A stretch of DNA of 64,000 bases from Edaphobacter lichenicola (GCF_014201315.1 NZ_JACHDY010000001.1:62001-126000), one strand, 5' to 3'. Shown: positions 1-9,827, counted from the stretch's first letter. The notes: generated from the sequence alone by a model not told the origin. Numbers and translations are program-made.

Positions 1-534
1 GCAATCGACGGGCTGCGCGGCTCGATCGTCCTTCTCTCCTCCAGTCTGCGTGTCGAACTGAAAGATCTTCTCGCCCGCACCCAGACCGCAGGCAGCCGCA
101 CCGTTCTGGTGGCCGAGAACTCAGAGCTTGTCCCGGAAGAGATCGCCACGCTCTTCGACGGAATCCTCCATCGCAACGTCGGCGGCAGCGTGCTGGTCGA
201 CTGCATTCGCCGGGTCGCTCGCGGCCAGCGCTTTGTGCAGCGGGCCAACGTCACCACCATGCAAAACTCCGACAGCGTCGGCGCCCGCGTCCGCGACCGG
301 CTGACCCCGAAAGAGATGCAGATCGTCGCGCTGATCGTTCAGGGCTGCAAGAACAAAGACATTGCCCAGCAGCTCGGAACCAAGGAGCAGGTCATCAAGA
401 ACTACCTCCGCAGCATCTACGACAAGTCAGGCGTCTCCGACCGGCTCGAACTCGCCCTCTTCACCATCCACCACCGCGTCCTGGCCGAAGCCGCAGCCAA
501 GGCCGGTCACCTCATCCAGATGAAGTCAGCCTGA
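1..534 (+). CDS. LuxR/NarL-type response regulator, 5'-truncated by window edge
   Basis: The reading frame is open to base 1, so the N-terminus lies outside the window; a GTG at 109 is internal. The C-terminal half is a GerE/LuxR helix-turn-helix (LTPKEMQIVALIVQGCKNKD, then KEQVIKNYLR and GVSDRLELAL) that should bind DNA. The visible N-terminal part is receiver-like, but the strand that normally carries the phosphoacceptor Asp reads IVLLSSSL, so no acidic acceptor is present. Its HTH is closely similar to that of the regulator at 9828-10613, so the two are paralogues. The receiver is probably not phosphorylated (inference). Target genes are unknown. Confidence 0.85.
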   Translation, partial: AIDGLRGSIVLLSSSLRVELKDLLARTQTAGSRTVLVAENSELVPEEIATLFDGILHRNVGGSVLVDCIRRVARGQRFVQRANVTTMQNSDSVGARVRDRLTPKEMQIVALIVQGCKNKDIAQQLGTKEQVIKNYLRSIYDKSGVSDRLELALFTIHHRVLAEAAAKAGHLIQMKSA

Positions 535-591
535 CGGCCGCAGAATAATCAGCAGAACAACGTCAAGTTGCAGCAGTAGGCTTTGCAAAGC

Positions 592-1020
592 CTAATTGCC
601 TTTTTCTTGTTCTTCAATTCGCTTTTTGAACTCATCAATATCTAGGCGCGTTTGACTATGAAACGGCTTGTTCTTAGATACAGACCAGAGTTCATTATTA
701 GCTTGGTCGCGTACAGAGAAAACTACGGGGGTAGGTGATACGTCTATATCATTGCCTGGTGGGGTGGGTCTGCCATTGGTGTTTGTTGTGAACCGAAGGA
801 CCAAATCGGCGTCCTTTGCGTCCTTCAAGATTTTGAATCGCCCCCACTTACTTAATTCATCGTAGGCTCGGTCTGCAATCTCTGAGTGGCCCGTTTGATT
901 GTCAATGTACACGGTTTTTGCAGCTATCACGCTGGTCGGGAGCGGAGCAAGTTTGTCCTTCGCATGAATCGGGGACACGACGAGAACGAGGGCAAGTGCT
1001 ACTGTGCTTGCTGCTTTCAT
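592..1020 (-). CDS. small secreted protein of unknown function
   Basis: A 143-residue protein. The ATG at 1020 is chosen because it has a strong GAGGAGA ribosome site just upstream and opens a clear signal peptide (MKAASTVALALVLVVSPIHA). An upstream start at 1146 would bury that signal. The mature part includes IDNQTGHSEIADRAYDELSKWGRF and a DADLVLRF strand, reminiscent of small periplasmic lipoprotein-like domains. I do not recognise a named family. It is followed by a convergent regulator and lies alone on its strand. Confidence 0.7.
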   Translation of the reverse strand: MKAASTVALALVLVVSPIHAKDKLAPLPTSVIAAKTVYIDNQTGHSEIADRAYDELSKWGRFKILKDAKDADLVLRFTTNTNGRPTPPGNDIDVSPTPVVFSVRDQANNELWSVSKNKPFHSQTRLDIDEFKKRIEEQEKGN

Positions 1021-1237
1021 GCGATCTCTCCTCAGAGAACTATATTCCACAGATTTGTGCAGCACACTCACTGAAACCACATAGCAGGCGATATCATTGG
1101 GGCCCGTCATGACCAAGGCACAGATACCAAACTCGATTCCGTACACCGCGCCACAGTGCGGACAGCGGGAGTAGTCGCGGTCTAACTGGACGTGGTCTCG
1201 CGGTGGATTTCCTTCTCACAGGTCCCAGGCCCCGTCT

Positions 1238-2878
1238 TTACATACCCATCTGATCCGCCTGCTTCTCCTCCGCCGCACTAGCATGCCCAATCTTCTCCGC
1301 AATGCTCTTGGCCTGCGTAAACAGCAGCAGATAGTCCGGACCGCCAGCCTTCGAATCCGTCCCGCTCATATTGAATCCGCCAAACGGATGTGCCCCCACC
1401 ATCGCGCCCGTGCACTTCCGGTTGAAGTACAGATTGCCAACGTGGAACTCCTCCCGCGCCCGATCCAGCTTCTCCCGCGAACCCGTATAAATAGCCCCTG
1501 TAAGCCCATACTCCGTGTTGTTCGCAATCGTCAGCGCATCGTCGAAGCTCTTCGACTTGATCACCGCCAACACCGGCCCAAAGATCTCCTCGAGCGCAAT
1601 CCGTGCCGTCGGAGCCACATCCGCAATCACCGTCGGAGCGATGTAATACCCACCCCCCGGCGTCTCAATTGCGTGGCCGCCGTTCAACACCGTGCCTTCC
1701 TTTTTGCCGATCTCGATGTAGTCCAGCGTCTTGCGATAAGCCTTCTCGCTGATCACCGGCCCGGTATAAACGTTCTCCGCCGGATCCCCCGTCTTGATCT
1801 TCGCCACCCGCTCCTGCAGCCGATCGCAGAACACGTCATAGATATCCGCCGCAACGATCGCCCGCGAACAAGCCGAGCACTTCTGCCCGTTGAACCCAAA
1901 CGCGCTGGCAACCACACCATCCACCGCAGCGTCCAGATCGCAGTCCCCCTCCACGATGATCGAGTCCTTCCCGCCCATCTCCAGAATCGTCCGCTTGATG
2001 AACACCTGTCCCGGCTGTGTCTTCGCCGCGCGCTCATGAATCTCCAGCCCCACCGCCTTCGACCCCGTAAACGCAATGAACCGAGTCTGCGGATGCGCAA
2101 CAACCGCACTGCCAAACTCCGGCCCTTCCCCCGGGCAGAGGTTCACAACCCCATCCGGCAGCCCAGCCTCTTCCAGCAACTCAAAAAACTTCGCAGCAAT
2201 CGTCGGAGCATCCACCGAAGGCTTCAAAATCACAGTATTTCCGGTCACAATCGAAGCCGCCGTCATCCCCGCCATAATCGCGAAAGGGAAGTTCCATGGC
2301 GGAATCACCGCACCCACCCCCAGCGGAACATACCTCAGCTGGTTGCGCTCGCCAGGAAACTGAATCGGCGTCTTCGCCTCACTCAGCCGCAGCGCCTCGC
2401 GCCCATAGAACTCCAGAAAGTCGATCGTCTCACCCACATCCGCGTCCGCCTCGCCCCAGTTCTTTCCTACCTCGAACGTCAGCCACGCGCAGAACTCAAA
2501 GCTCCGCTCACGAATCAGCTCCGCCGCACGAAACAGCAGCGCAGCCCGTTCAGCCACAGGCACCTTGCTCCAGCTCAAAAACGCCGTCTGCGCCGCCTTC
2601 ATCGCGCCTTCCACATGCTCGGCAGCCGCCCGCTGATGGATTCCAATCACCTCCGCCGGCCGCGCCGGGTTCTTCGAGACGATCTTCCCCTCAGTCTTCA
2701 AGCGCTTTCCGCCGATGACGATGTCATACTCGCGGCCAAGCTCGCTCTCGACCCGGGTCAGCGCCTCCTCCATCCTGCGCTTGTTCTCAGCCGTCGAAAA
2801 GTCGACAAAAGGCTCGTTGGAAAATGGTGTCTTCGGCAAAGTCGCCGGGGCGGAGTGGGTGAGATTCATAGTAGCCAT
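1238..2878 (-). CDS. L-glutamate gamma-semialdehyde (1-pyrroline-5-carboxylate) dehydrogenase
   Basis: A 546-residue NAD-dependent aldehyde dehydrogenase that would oxidise glutamate semialdehyde/P5C to glutamate, the second step of proline catabolism. The fold is complete: an N-terminal extension with the FVDFSTAENKRRMEEAL segment typical of RocA/PruA-type enzymes, the cofactor segment PPWNFPFAI, the Gly-rich FTGSKAVG motif, the general-base Glu in LEMGGKD and the catalytic Cys in GQKCSACS. The C-terminal FGGFNMSGTDSKAGG segment also fits this subfamily. No proline dehydrogenase lies beside it, so the pathway is split or the partner lies elsewhere. A second in-frame ATG lies three codons in. 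Confidence 0.9.
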   Translation of the reverse strand: MATMNLTHSAPATLPKTPFSNEPFVDFSTAENKRRMEEALTRVESELGREYDIVIGGKRLKTEGKIVSKNPARPAEVIGIHQRAAAEHVEGAMKAAQTAFLSWSKVPVAERAALLFRAAELIRERSFEFCAWLTFEVGKNWGEADADVGETIDFLEFYGREALRLSEAKTPIQFPGERNQLRYVPLGVGAVIPPWNFPFAIMAGMTAASIVTGNTVILKPSVDAPTIAAKFFELLEEAGLPDGVVNLCPGEGPEFGSAVVAHPQTRFIAFTGSKAVGLEIHERAAKTQPGQVFIKRTILEMGGKDSIIVEGDCDLDAAVDGVVASAFGFNGQKCSACSRAIVAADIYDVFCDRLQERVAKIKTGDPAENVYTGPVISEKAYRKTLDYIEIGKKEGTVLNGGHAIETPGGGYYIAPTVIADVAPTARIALEEIFGPVLAVIKSKSFDDALTIANNTEYGLTGAIYTGSREKLDRAREEFHVGNLYFNRKCTGAMVGAHPFGGFNMSGTDSKAGGPDYLLLFTQAKSIAEKIGHASAAEEKQADQMGM

Positions 2879-3013
2879 AGCGCGTCGATTCTAGCGCGAG
2901 TCGTACTCCCTCGTCGCTCGTGAGATAGGGATAATCACAGTGCGTCTCCTATTGGATGCACTGCACAAAGAGTTCGATGGAGCTGCCAGCTTCGGGCAAA
3001 CGCCCAAAACCAG

Positions 3014-6000
3014 CTAAGCTCCTTCCGTAAGCTTCTCCGTCGCCTTCGACATCTGCGCCGTCCGCTCCAGCTTGTCCCAGTTGAACGGCTTGCCGTCGAT
3101 GGCGCGCTTGACCGTCTTAAACAACACCACAGAAAACAGCTGCCGATAGGTAAACCGCTGAATCCAGATATGGAACAGCAGCCACCCATCGCCCTTGCTT
3201 GCCGGATGCTTCCGCTCCAGCGCAAACGCCAGCGCCGAAGCCGCGAAATCGATCACCAGGAACGCCGCAAAGAAGGCCAGCAGCTTGTAGAAACTATCCG
3301 TCGAGGCCGTCTCCGGATGAAAATGTTTATCGATGATGTAGTGAAACACCCCAACCACAAACATCAGGTCGATCAGCGGCGACACCAGCGGCAGAATAAT
3401 CTGGAAGATCAGAATATTTGGCAGCGCAAATAAACCCATCGCCCTATGTTTGCTGATCGCACCCTTGTGCTTATAGATCGCCTGCAAGATCCCGAACGAC
3501 CACCGGAACCTCTGCCGCGTCAACCCATCCGCATCCACCGGAGCCTCAGTAAACGCCAACGCCTGGTCCTCATAAATAACGCAGTATCCCTGCTCCAGCA
3601 GATTCATCGTCAGGTCAGCGTCTTCAGCCACCGTATTCGAGTGGTACCCTCCGCCAGCCTTCACCGGCGCCGTTCGCCACGCTCCAATCGCCCCCGGAAC
3701 CACCATCACCACATCGAACAGATCCAGCGCGCGCCGCTCGAAGTTCTGGCTCGTGATGTACTCCAGCGCCTGCCACCGAGTCCAGAGATTCACCCGATTG
3801 CCCACCTTCGCATTGCCTGCCACCGCCCCGATCTTCGGATTGGCAAAGTGCGGCACCAGCCGCGCAATCGCATCATGCGCAATCACGCCATCGGCATCGA
3901 TGCCGACATAGATCTCCTCGTCTATCCGCTCCAGCGCATAGTTCAGCGCATCCGCTTTGCCCCCGTTTGGCTTGCTCATCACCGTCAGCCGCCCCGAGGC
4001 GATATCCGCCGGATAAGCATCACGCGCCACATCGAACGTGTTGTCCTTCGACCCGTCGTCGATCACGATGATGCGAATGTTCTTGTAAGTCGACATCATC
4101 ACCGAACGAATCGTTCGAACGATCACCTTCTCTTCGTTGTACGCCGGGATCAACACCGCAACCCTCGGCTGATACTCCGGCGTCGCAAAGTTCTTCCTCT
4201 TGCGGAAGCGGTCGATGATCGCAAACACGCCGATGATGATCAACCGCGCACTCATCAAAACATCGCCGACAAAAAACACAGCCACAACCAGATAGTGCAA
4301 AAAACTGTAGAAAAAGAACGTAAGCGAGTCAGCGCGAGCCTGCCAGCGCTGGCGAGGCGTCAGCTCCGGCATCACCTCGGCGCGCGTCTTGCCCACCAGC
4401 TCCGACACCGGAACAATCTCATACCCCTTGGCCTTCAACGCTTCGATCAGCACCGGCAGCGCCGCAATCGTTGCCGAACGGTCGCCCCCTCCATCGTGCA
4501 GCAGAATCACCGAGCCGCGATTCCACGGCCTCGTCTTCATGTCCTCGATCTGTTGAAAGACGCTGTCGGTAATCTCCTGCGGAGACTTGCGCGGATGCTC
4601 ATCCCAGTCATTCGTGTCGATCTTGTTGCCCACGATCACATAGCCAAGCCCCTGAATCTTCTCCACCGGCGCAGCCTGGTCGTTCGTATCCGGCTCCTGA
4701 TCGATCGAGTAAGGCGGACGGAAGTAAAGCGGCTGTACCCCAAGCTTCGAAGCAAACAACCGCTCCGTCAGGTTCAACTCCAGATCCACCTGCCGGTTCG
4801 AGATTTCGCTGATGTCCGGATGCGACCACGTATGATTGCCGATCTCGTGGCCCTCGCGAAACACCCGCTGCATCACGCCAACGTAGTCCTCGGCCACCTC
4901 GCCGATCATGAAGAACGTACCCTTCACGTTGTACTTCTTCAGGATGTCCAGAATCTTCGGCGTCCATTCCGGATCGGGCCCGTCGTCAAAGCTCAGCGCA
5001 ACCTTCTTGTCGTTATACCCGTACTGCTCGACCGTATACGAGAGCGGATAAGACGACATCGACTCCTGCGTCACCATCCGGTACTCCAGTGGCACCGAGT
5101 CGTCATCGTCCAGCGTCACCACGCGATTGCCCGATTGGGGTTTGCGCGTCACGCGAAGAATGTCGCCCTGACCCTCCGTATCGACGTCATACCCAGGCTC
5201 AACCTGCGCCAACTCCTTCACCGGGTCCACCTGCAGCGGATGGTCCCATATCTTCCACATGGAATTGTCTTCCTGCCCAAGCCGCCACAGCGCGTACGTC
5301 TGAATCCCCAGCATTCGCGCAGCGCGCATCTGGTTCAGGATCGTGACCGAGTCGAGAAACCACACCTGATGACGAACCTGGGCGTCCTCATCGTCGTACG
5401 CAAAGTGCACGTTCATCGAGTCGTCGTCGAGATCGATCTGAGAGTCCGAGTCCGACGCCGCCTGCCACGCATCCTGCGTCGAAAGATCATGCGCAGACAG
5501 GACCTTTTCAGCGGCAGGCTGCTGCTTCTTCGCGTGCGCCTTCCTGGCCCCCGGTTTGCCCACAGGCTCCGGTGGTGGCAGCGCCGTCGTCCAGTCATAG
5601 CCGTAGTTGCCCAGCGCACAGATAATCTTGTCCTTCGGAACCGTCTTCAGCACGTTCTTCAAGTTGTCGATAAACCAGTCCTGCGACGCGATCGGTCCCG
5701 GCCCGCTATCGGTCTGGTGCTCGTCATAGTTCATCAGCAGCAGACCATCTGAGTGGTCCGCCATGAACTTCAGATCCCAGTCATCGTCGCCCACCGGCGT
5801 GTTCACATACAGCCGCAGATTACGCGGATGGAAGTCGGCGTACAGCGCCGCAATCAACGACCGGAAGCCGGGCTGCGCGTTCGTGGGAATCTCTTCGAAG
5901 TCCAGCGAAAGCCCGCGATAGCTCGGGTTCCCAGCCAGAAAACTATGGATCTGTTGAACGAAAGAAGCCCGCCCGGTATCGCTCGAAAGAAACCCGCCCA

Positions 6001-6583
6001 CCTCCGGCGCCCATAGTCCCCTCTTCGCGTCGTAGTTATTCACCAGCGGAAAGATATCCAGGTTCACATGGTTGGCTGCCACCGTTCGCGCTACCTTGCC
6101 CTCGCGATCCACCTGGTGCACTCCGCCGCGGTCCACCACGTCGTACGCACGATTATCCTGCGTATAAGAGACCACCTCGCCCGTCGTGTTGACCACATGC
6201 AGCCACTCCGGAAACAGCAGGTCCACCTGGGCAATATGCTGCTTCAGCGAAGAGTAGCTCGCCGGATCGTCCTCCACGTAATACGCTGCACGCAGACCTT
6301 CGCCCGAGTTCAACGGAACGTCTCCCGGCTTCACATCCGTCTTCCGGTGGGCCGATCGATGCAGCTTCTGCCCCGGCTTCAACTGCGGAGTCGTCTGGTT
6401 CGCCAGAGCCCGGTAGTTGCGCTTCTGCGCCCGCAGAAACAGCTCCGGCAGAGGCTTCATCCGCATCAGCCCAATGACGAAGATGGTCCCCAGCACAAGT
6501 CCCAGCAGGGCGAGTACATCAAAAATTCGGCGCAGCCGCTTCCAGCGCTTGCGTTGTGGATCGTAGAAGACTTGTCTATTCAT
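3014..6583 (-). CDS. membrane-bound GH18-like / NodB deacetylase / GT2 glycosyltransferase fusion
   Basis: A 1189-residue three-enzyme protein. Residues about 20-41 form a membrane helix. Residues 105-465 are a GH18-like barrel with the catalytic-strand motif LSLDFEEI. Residues 515-715 are a polysaccharide deacetylase (FDDGPDPEWTP, GHEIGNHTWSHPD, YFRPPY, LLHDGGG). After further membrane helices, residues about 800-1040 are a processive GT2 domain (PAYNEEKVI, DDGSKDNT, DADG, EDADL, QRFRW), followed by C-terminal membrane helices. The set parallels PgaB plus PgaC of poly-GlcNAc synthesis on one chain. It probably makes, deacetylates and trims a beta-linked amino-sugar exopolysaccharide (inference). 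The actual polymer is unknown. Confidence 0.85.
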   Translation of the reverse strand: MNRQVFYDPQRKRWKRLRRIFDVLALLGLVLGTIFVIGLMRMKPLPELFLRAQKRNYRALANQTTPQLKPGQKLHRSAHRKTDVKPGDVPLNSGEGLRAAYYVEDDPASYSSLKQHIAQVDLLFPEWLHVVNTTGEVVSYTQDNRAYDVVDRGGVHQVDREGKVARTVAANHVNLDIFPLVNNYDAKRGLWAPEVGGFLSSDTGRASFVQQIHSFLAGNPSYRGLSLDFEEIPTNAQPGFRSLIAALYADFHPRNLRLYVNTPVGDDDWDLKFMADHSDGLLLMNYDEHQTDSGPGPIASQDWFIDNLKNVLKTVPKDKIICALGNYGYDWTTALPPPEPVGKPGARKAHAKKQQPAAEKVLSAHDLSTQDAWQAASDSDSQIDLDDDSMNVHFAYDDEDAQVRHQVWFLDSVTILNQMRAARMLGIQTYALWRLGQEDNSMWKIWDHPLQVDPVKELAQVEPGYDVDTEGQGDILRVTRKPQSGNRVVTLDDDDSVPLEYRMVTQESMSSYPLSYTVEQYGYNDKKVALSFDDGPDPEWTPKILDILKKYNVKGTFFMIGEVAEDYVGVMQRVFREGHEIGNHTWSHPDISEISNRQVDLELNLTERLFASKLGVQPLYFRPPYSIDQEPDTNDQAAPVEKIQGLGYVIVGNKIDTNDWDEHPRKSPQEITDSVFQQIEDMKTRPWNRGSVILLHDGGGDRSATIAALPVLIEALKAKGYEIVPVSELVGKTRAEVMPELTPRQRWQARADSLTFFFYSFLHYLVVAVFFVGDVLMSARLIIIGVFAIIDRFRKRKNFATPEYQPRVAVLIPAYNEEKVIVRTIRSVMMSTYKNIRIIVIDDGSKDNTFDVARDAYPADIASGRLTVMSKPNGGKADALNYALERIDEEIYVGIDADGVIAHDAIARLVPHFANPKIGAVAGNAKVGNRVNLWTRWQALEYITSQNFERRALDLFDVVMVVPGAIGAWRTAPVKAGGGYHSNTVAEDADLTMNLLEQGYCVIYEDQALAFTEAPVDADGLTRQRFRWSFGILQAIYKHKGAISKHRAMGLFALPNILIFQIILPLVSPLIDLMFVVGVFHYIIDKHFHPETASTDSFYKLLAFFAAFLVIDFAASALAFALERKHPASKGDGWLLFHIWIQRFTYRQLFSVVLFKTVKRAIDGKPFNWDKLERTAQMSKATEKLTEGA

Positions 6584-6698
6584 TGAGGAGTACTGGCGAC
6601 TCTGCGCATGCGGCTATGTCCCATCGTATGCAGGCGAAACCCCCGAGTCAACGCGTCCCGCGAGAACCTTCGCCCCCGAGCAGTATGATGCAAAAGAC

Positions 6699-8147
6699 AT
6701 GACCAAAGGAAGGTTGAAGACGGTTCTCTGGGCGGTGCTCCCGCTCGCAGCAGGGCTCGCCTTGCGTCTTTGGTATGTGCTGCATGCAGGCCGCATCGAA
6801 GGCGACGCGCTCATCTATGGAGGCATCGCCAAAAACTGGCTGAGATACGGCATCTACGGGTTCACCCTCGGCACAGACCTCCCGAAGCCAACGCTGATCC
6901 GCCTCCCAGGCTACCCCCTCTTTCTCGCCCTCTGCTTTCGCATCTTCGGCTTCGACCGCTACGTCGCCATCATGTACCTCCAGTGCGCGATCGACCTCGG
7001 CACCTGTCTCCTGATCTCCGCGCTCTCAGGCCGACTCTTCGGCCGCCGCTCCGCCAAAGCCGCTCTATGGCTCGCAGCCCTCTGCCCCTTCACCGCCATC
7101 TATGCCGCGGCTCCGCTCACCGAGACCCTCACCCTCTTCACCATCGCCCTCACCTTTTACAGCCTCGAGCGTTGGCAAAGCGCCAGCGCACCGTTCAACC
7201 GCTGGCTCCTCGCGATCACCGCCGCCATGGCCTACTCCGTTCTGCTGCGTCCCGAGCAGGGCCTCCTCCCCGCCACCGTCATCCCCGCGATGGCCTGGAT
7301 CGTCTGGCAAAAGTCCGTCAGGCAAAAGCCGGTCTGGCAAAAGTCCGCACGCCGGCTCTCTCTCCTCTGCTTCCGCCCTGTCGCAATCGCAGCCCTCTGC
7401 GTCGTCTTGCCGCTCGCGCCCTGGGCCATCAGAAACTGGCGCACCTTCCACGTCATCCAGCCACTCGCCCCACGCAGCGCCACCGACCCCGGCGAGACCG
7501 TCCCCACAGGCTTTCAGCGCTGGTATCGCACCTGGGCCATCGACTTCGCCTCCACTGAGCAGGTCTACTGGAACTACGACAGCACCGACCTCAACATCGA
7601 CGATCTCCCCACCCGAGCCTTCGACTCCGAAGACCAATACCAGCGCACCGCCGAGCTACTCTCCGACTACAACCAGAACGCCAACGCCACCCCCGCCTTC
7701 GATCAGCGCTTCCGTGCCCTCGCCGAGCAGCGCATTCACACCCACCCGCTGCGCTGCTACATCGCTCTCCCCGCAGCCCGCCTGGCCAACATGCTCTTCC
7801 GCCCCCGCCCCGAGATGATGCAGATCGGCCTCGACTGGTGGAACTGGCACGAGTACCGCGGCAAGACCCTCCTCGCCTACGCCTCCGCAGCCCTGAACCT
7901 CGCCTACTTCCTCCTCGGAGCCATCGGCCTCTGGCTCTGGCGCAGTCGCGGCTGGCGTCCCTACACCGCGCTGGCCTCTGCGATGGTCGGCTTCGTCGTT
8001 CTCCGATGTGCCTTGCTCCTCACCCTCGACAACTCCGAGCCCCGCTACACTCTCGAGCTATTCCCCCTCTTCATCGTCTGGGCAAGCTGCGTCTTCCGCT
8101 CCCACACCGATCAGCCAGCCTTACCAAGAAAACAACAGCTACACTAG
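6699..8147 (+). CDS. GT39/ArnT-like polytopic membrane glycosyltransferase
   Basis: 482 residues with about ten hydrophobic segments. A first-loop acidic motif (IEGDALIYGGIAKN) follows the first membrane helix, as in GT-C enzymes of the PMT/ArnT type that move sugars from polyprenyl-phosphate donors to exported acceptors. A short imperfect repeat (QKSVRQKPVWQKSARR) forms a basic cytoplasmic loop near the middle. The gene is divergent from the exopolysaccharide fusion gene and lies 5 nt upstream of the ATP-grasp-like gene. The acceptor substrate cannot be predicted. Confidence 0.75.
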   Translation: MTKGRLKTVLWAVLPLAAGLALRLWYVLHAGRIEGDALIYGGIAKNWLRYGIYGFTLGTDLPKPTLIRLPGYPLFLALCFRIFGFDRYVAIMYLQCAIDLGTCLLISALSGRLFGRRSAKAALWLAALCPFTAIYAAAPLTETLTLFTIALTFYSLERWQSASAPFNRWLLAITAAMAYSVLLRPEQGLLPATVIPAMAWIVWQKSVRQKPVWQKSARRLSLLCFRPVAIAALCVVLPLAPWAIRNWRTFHVIQPLAPRSATDPGETVPTGFQRWYRTWAIDFASTEQVYWNYDSTDLNIDDLPTRAFDSEDQYQRTAELLSDYNQNANATPAFDQRFRALAEQRIHTHPLRCYIALPAARLANMLFRPRPEMMQIGLDWWNWHEYRGKTLLAYASAALNLAYFLLGAIGLWLWRSRGWRPYTALASAMVGFVVLRCALLLTLDNSEPRYTLELFPLFIVWASCVFRSHTDQPALPRKQQLH

Positions 8148-8152
8148 CTCCC

Positions 8153-9379
8153 ATGCTGCAGCCCTATCGCGACCGCTTCAACGCGCAGTTCACCTCAGCC
8201 GGATACGAAGACCTCCTCGCCCAGCTGAACCGCCGCACCCGAACCACCATCGACTTCCGCGTCGCCGAAACCCCCTGCTTCTTCCCCAGCTCCCTCATGC
8301 AAGAGCTCGCCCAGACCGGCGCCCAGCTCACCCACCAGCTCCTCGACAACCCCGCCTACCTGCAGGCCTCCGAGCAGTGCGTCCCCGCGCAGTACCGCAT
8401 GCCCAACCAGAACCCGCAGCCCAACTTCATGACCGTAGACTTCGGCCTGACGCGCAACCCCGACGGCACCCTCAGCCCAAAGCTCGTCGAACTCCAGGCC
8501 TTCCCCTCCATCTACGGCTATCAGGACATCCTCTCCCGCCAGTACCTCGCAACCTACAACCTCGACCCCGCGCTCACCTGGCACCTCGGCGGCCTCAACG
8601 AGCAGACCTACTGGCAGCTCCTCAGCAAAATCATCCTCAACCACCACGCCTCCGAAAACGTAGTCCTCCTCGAGATCGACCCCGACCACCAGAAGACCCT
8701 CCCCGACTTCCACATCTACGAGGACAAGCTGGGCATCGCCACCGTCGACATCACCACCCTCATCAAACGCGGCAACCGCCTCTTCTACCATCGCAACGGC
8801 CGCGACATCCCCATCCACCGCATCTACAACCGCGCCATCGTCGACGAGCTCGAGCGCAAGCAGATATCTCTCCCCTTCGACTACCGCGACGACCTCCAGG
8901 TCGAGTGGGCCGGCCATCCCAACTGGTACTTCCGCATCAGCAAGTTCTCGCTCCCCTATCTCGACCACCCCTCCGTCCCCAAGGCCGTCTTCCTCAACGA
9001 CTGGGACGCCCGCCGCACTTCCGCCGGCCTCCCCTTAGACCTTCCCGAAGACCGCCAAAAGCTCCTCCTCAAGCCCCTCTACTCCTTCGCAGGGAAGGGA
9101 ATTCAGTTCGCCCCCACCGACGACGACCTCAACGCCATCGCACCCGACCAGCGCCATCTCTATCTCTTGCAGCAGCGCATCGCCTTCGAGCCCGTCATCC
9201 AAACTCCCCACGGCCCCACCCAGGCCGAGATCCGCATCATGTACCTCTGGCCCGACGGCGAAGCCCTCCAACCCGCCATCGCTCTCGTCCGCCTCGGACG
9301 CGGTCTTATGATGGGCGTCGACCACAATCGCAACCAGTTATGGGTAGGCAGTTCCGCCGCCCTGTGCCCGCCGGTGTAA
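8153..9379 (+). CDS. ATP-grasp-like protein of unknown substrate
   Basis: 408 residues. The open frame extends upstream, but the ATG at 8153 lies just after the stop of the preceding membrane-protein gene and starts a coherent protein (MLQPYRDRFNAQF), so it is preferred. The motif KPLYSFAGKG resembles the lysine and Gly-rich loop of ATP-grasp ligases. The region around AEIRIMYLW would supply metal or phosphate ligands. The segment KLVELQAFPSIYGYQD is also characteristic. I do not recognise a specific activity; a peptide- or amine-ligase role is only an inference. It is probably cotranscribed with the GT39-like gene. Confidence 0.7.
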   Translation: MLQPYRDRFNAQFTSAGYEDLLAQLNRRTRTTIDFRVAETPCFFPSSLMQELAQTGAQLTHQLLDNPAYLQASEQCVPAQYRMPNQNPQPNFMTVDFGLTRNPDGTLSPKLVELQAFPSIYGYQDILSRQYLATYNLDPALTWHLGGLNEQTYWQLLSKIILNHHASENVVLLEIDPDHQKTLPDFHIYEDKLGIATVDITTLIKRGNRLFYHRNGRDIPIHRIYNRAIVDELERKQISLPFDYRDDLQVEWAGHPNWYFRISKFSLPYLDHPSVPKAVFLNDWDARRTSAGLPLDLPEDRQKLLLKPLYSFAGKGIQFAPTDDDLNAIAPDQRHLYLLQQRIAFEPVIQTPHGPTQAEIRIMYLWPDGEALQPAIALVRLGRGLMMGVDHNRNQLWVGSSAALCPPV

Positions 9380-9461
9380 CCCTCTACTCACAAAAAAGCT
9401 GGCGCTTGGGAAAAGGTGGGGTAAACTCCACAGTGTCAGTCATTGGCGGGTTTGCGTATCC

Positions 9462-9824
9462 ATGTCCTATCTGCAATCCAGGTCCGGAGGAGGTCGAGTG
9501 GCTCAGTGGCAGATGCCAAATGGGGAAAATCCAGTTCGCACCGCAGTACGTTTCCCGATGAGACTTCCCATAAGGGTGCTGACAGAGAACGGCGAACTGG
9601 AAGCCATGACCGAGAACATCTCGGCCAACGGGCTGCTCTTTGTAAGTGATCAGTTACCGCGGGTGGATAGCAGAATCGAGTTCACGATCGCAATGCCCGC
9701 TGCCGTCATGGGTGCCGCAAACGATGTCACCATACACTGCATTGGCCGCGTCGTACGCCACTATTTGCAGAATGGAACGAAGAAAGCCGCCGCTGTGATC
9801 GACGAATATTCTCTAAAGGCTTGA
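9462..9824 (+). CDS. PilZ-domain protein, probable c-di-GMP effector
   Basis: 120 residues. The two halves of the PilZ c-di-GMP-binding signature are visible: an RxxxR element (RTAVRFPMR) and an NxSxxG element (NISANG). It is a single-domain PilZ protein with no output domain. Its stop lies 3 nt before the ATG of the response regulator at 9828, so the two are very probably cotranscribed and may act in one regulatory path. An internal ATG near 9510 would still keep both motifs. Confidence 0.8.
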   Translation: MSYLQSRSGGGRVAQWQMPNGENPVRTAVRFPMRLPIRVLTENGELEAMTENISANGLLFVSDQLPRVDSRIEFTIAMPAAVMGAANDVTIHCIGRVVRHYLQNGTKKAAAVIDEYSLKA

Positions 9825-9827
9825 TCT

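Noticed and set aside
1283-2923. 546-residue open frame opposite the aldehyde dehydrogenase
   Set aside because: Basic, Arg/Leu-rich composition and no domain; it is an antisense shadow of a high-GC gene with strong codon bias.
3446-5752. 768-residue open frame antisense to the GH18/deacetylase/GT2 gene
   Set aside because: Arg/His-rich composition with no motifs; the opposite strand has three clear enzyme domains.
9372-9400. A further GTAACC element as part of the ECF regulon
   Set aside because: No NTCNAA box at the 16-nt spacing, and it lies at the end of a coding region.
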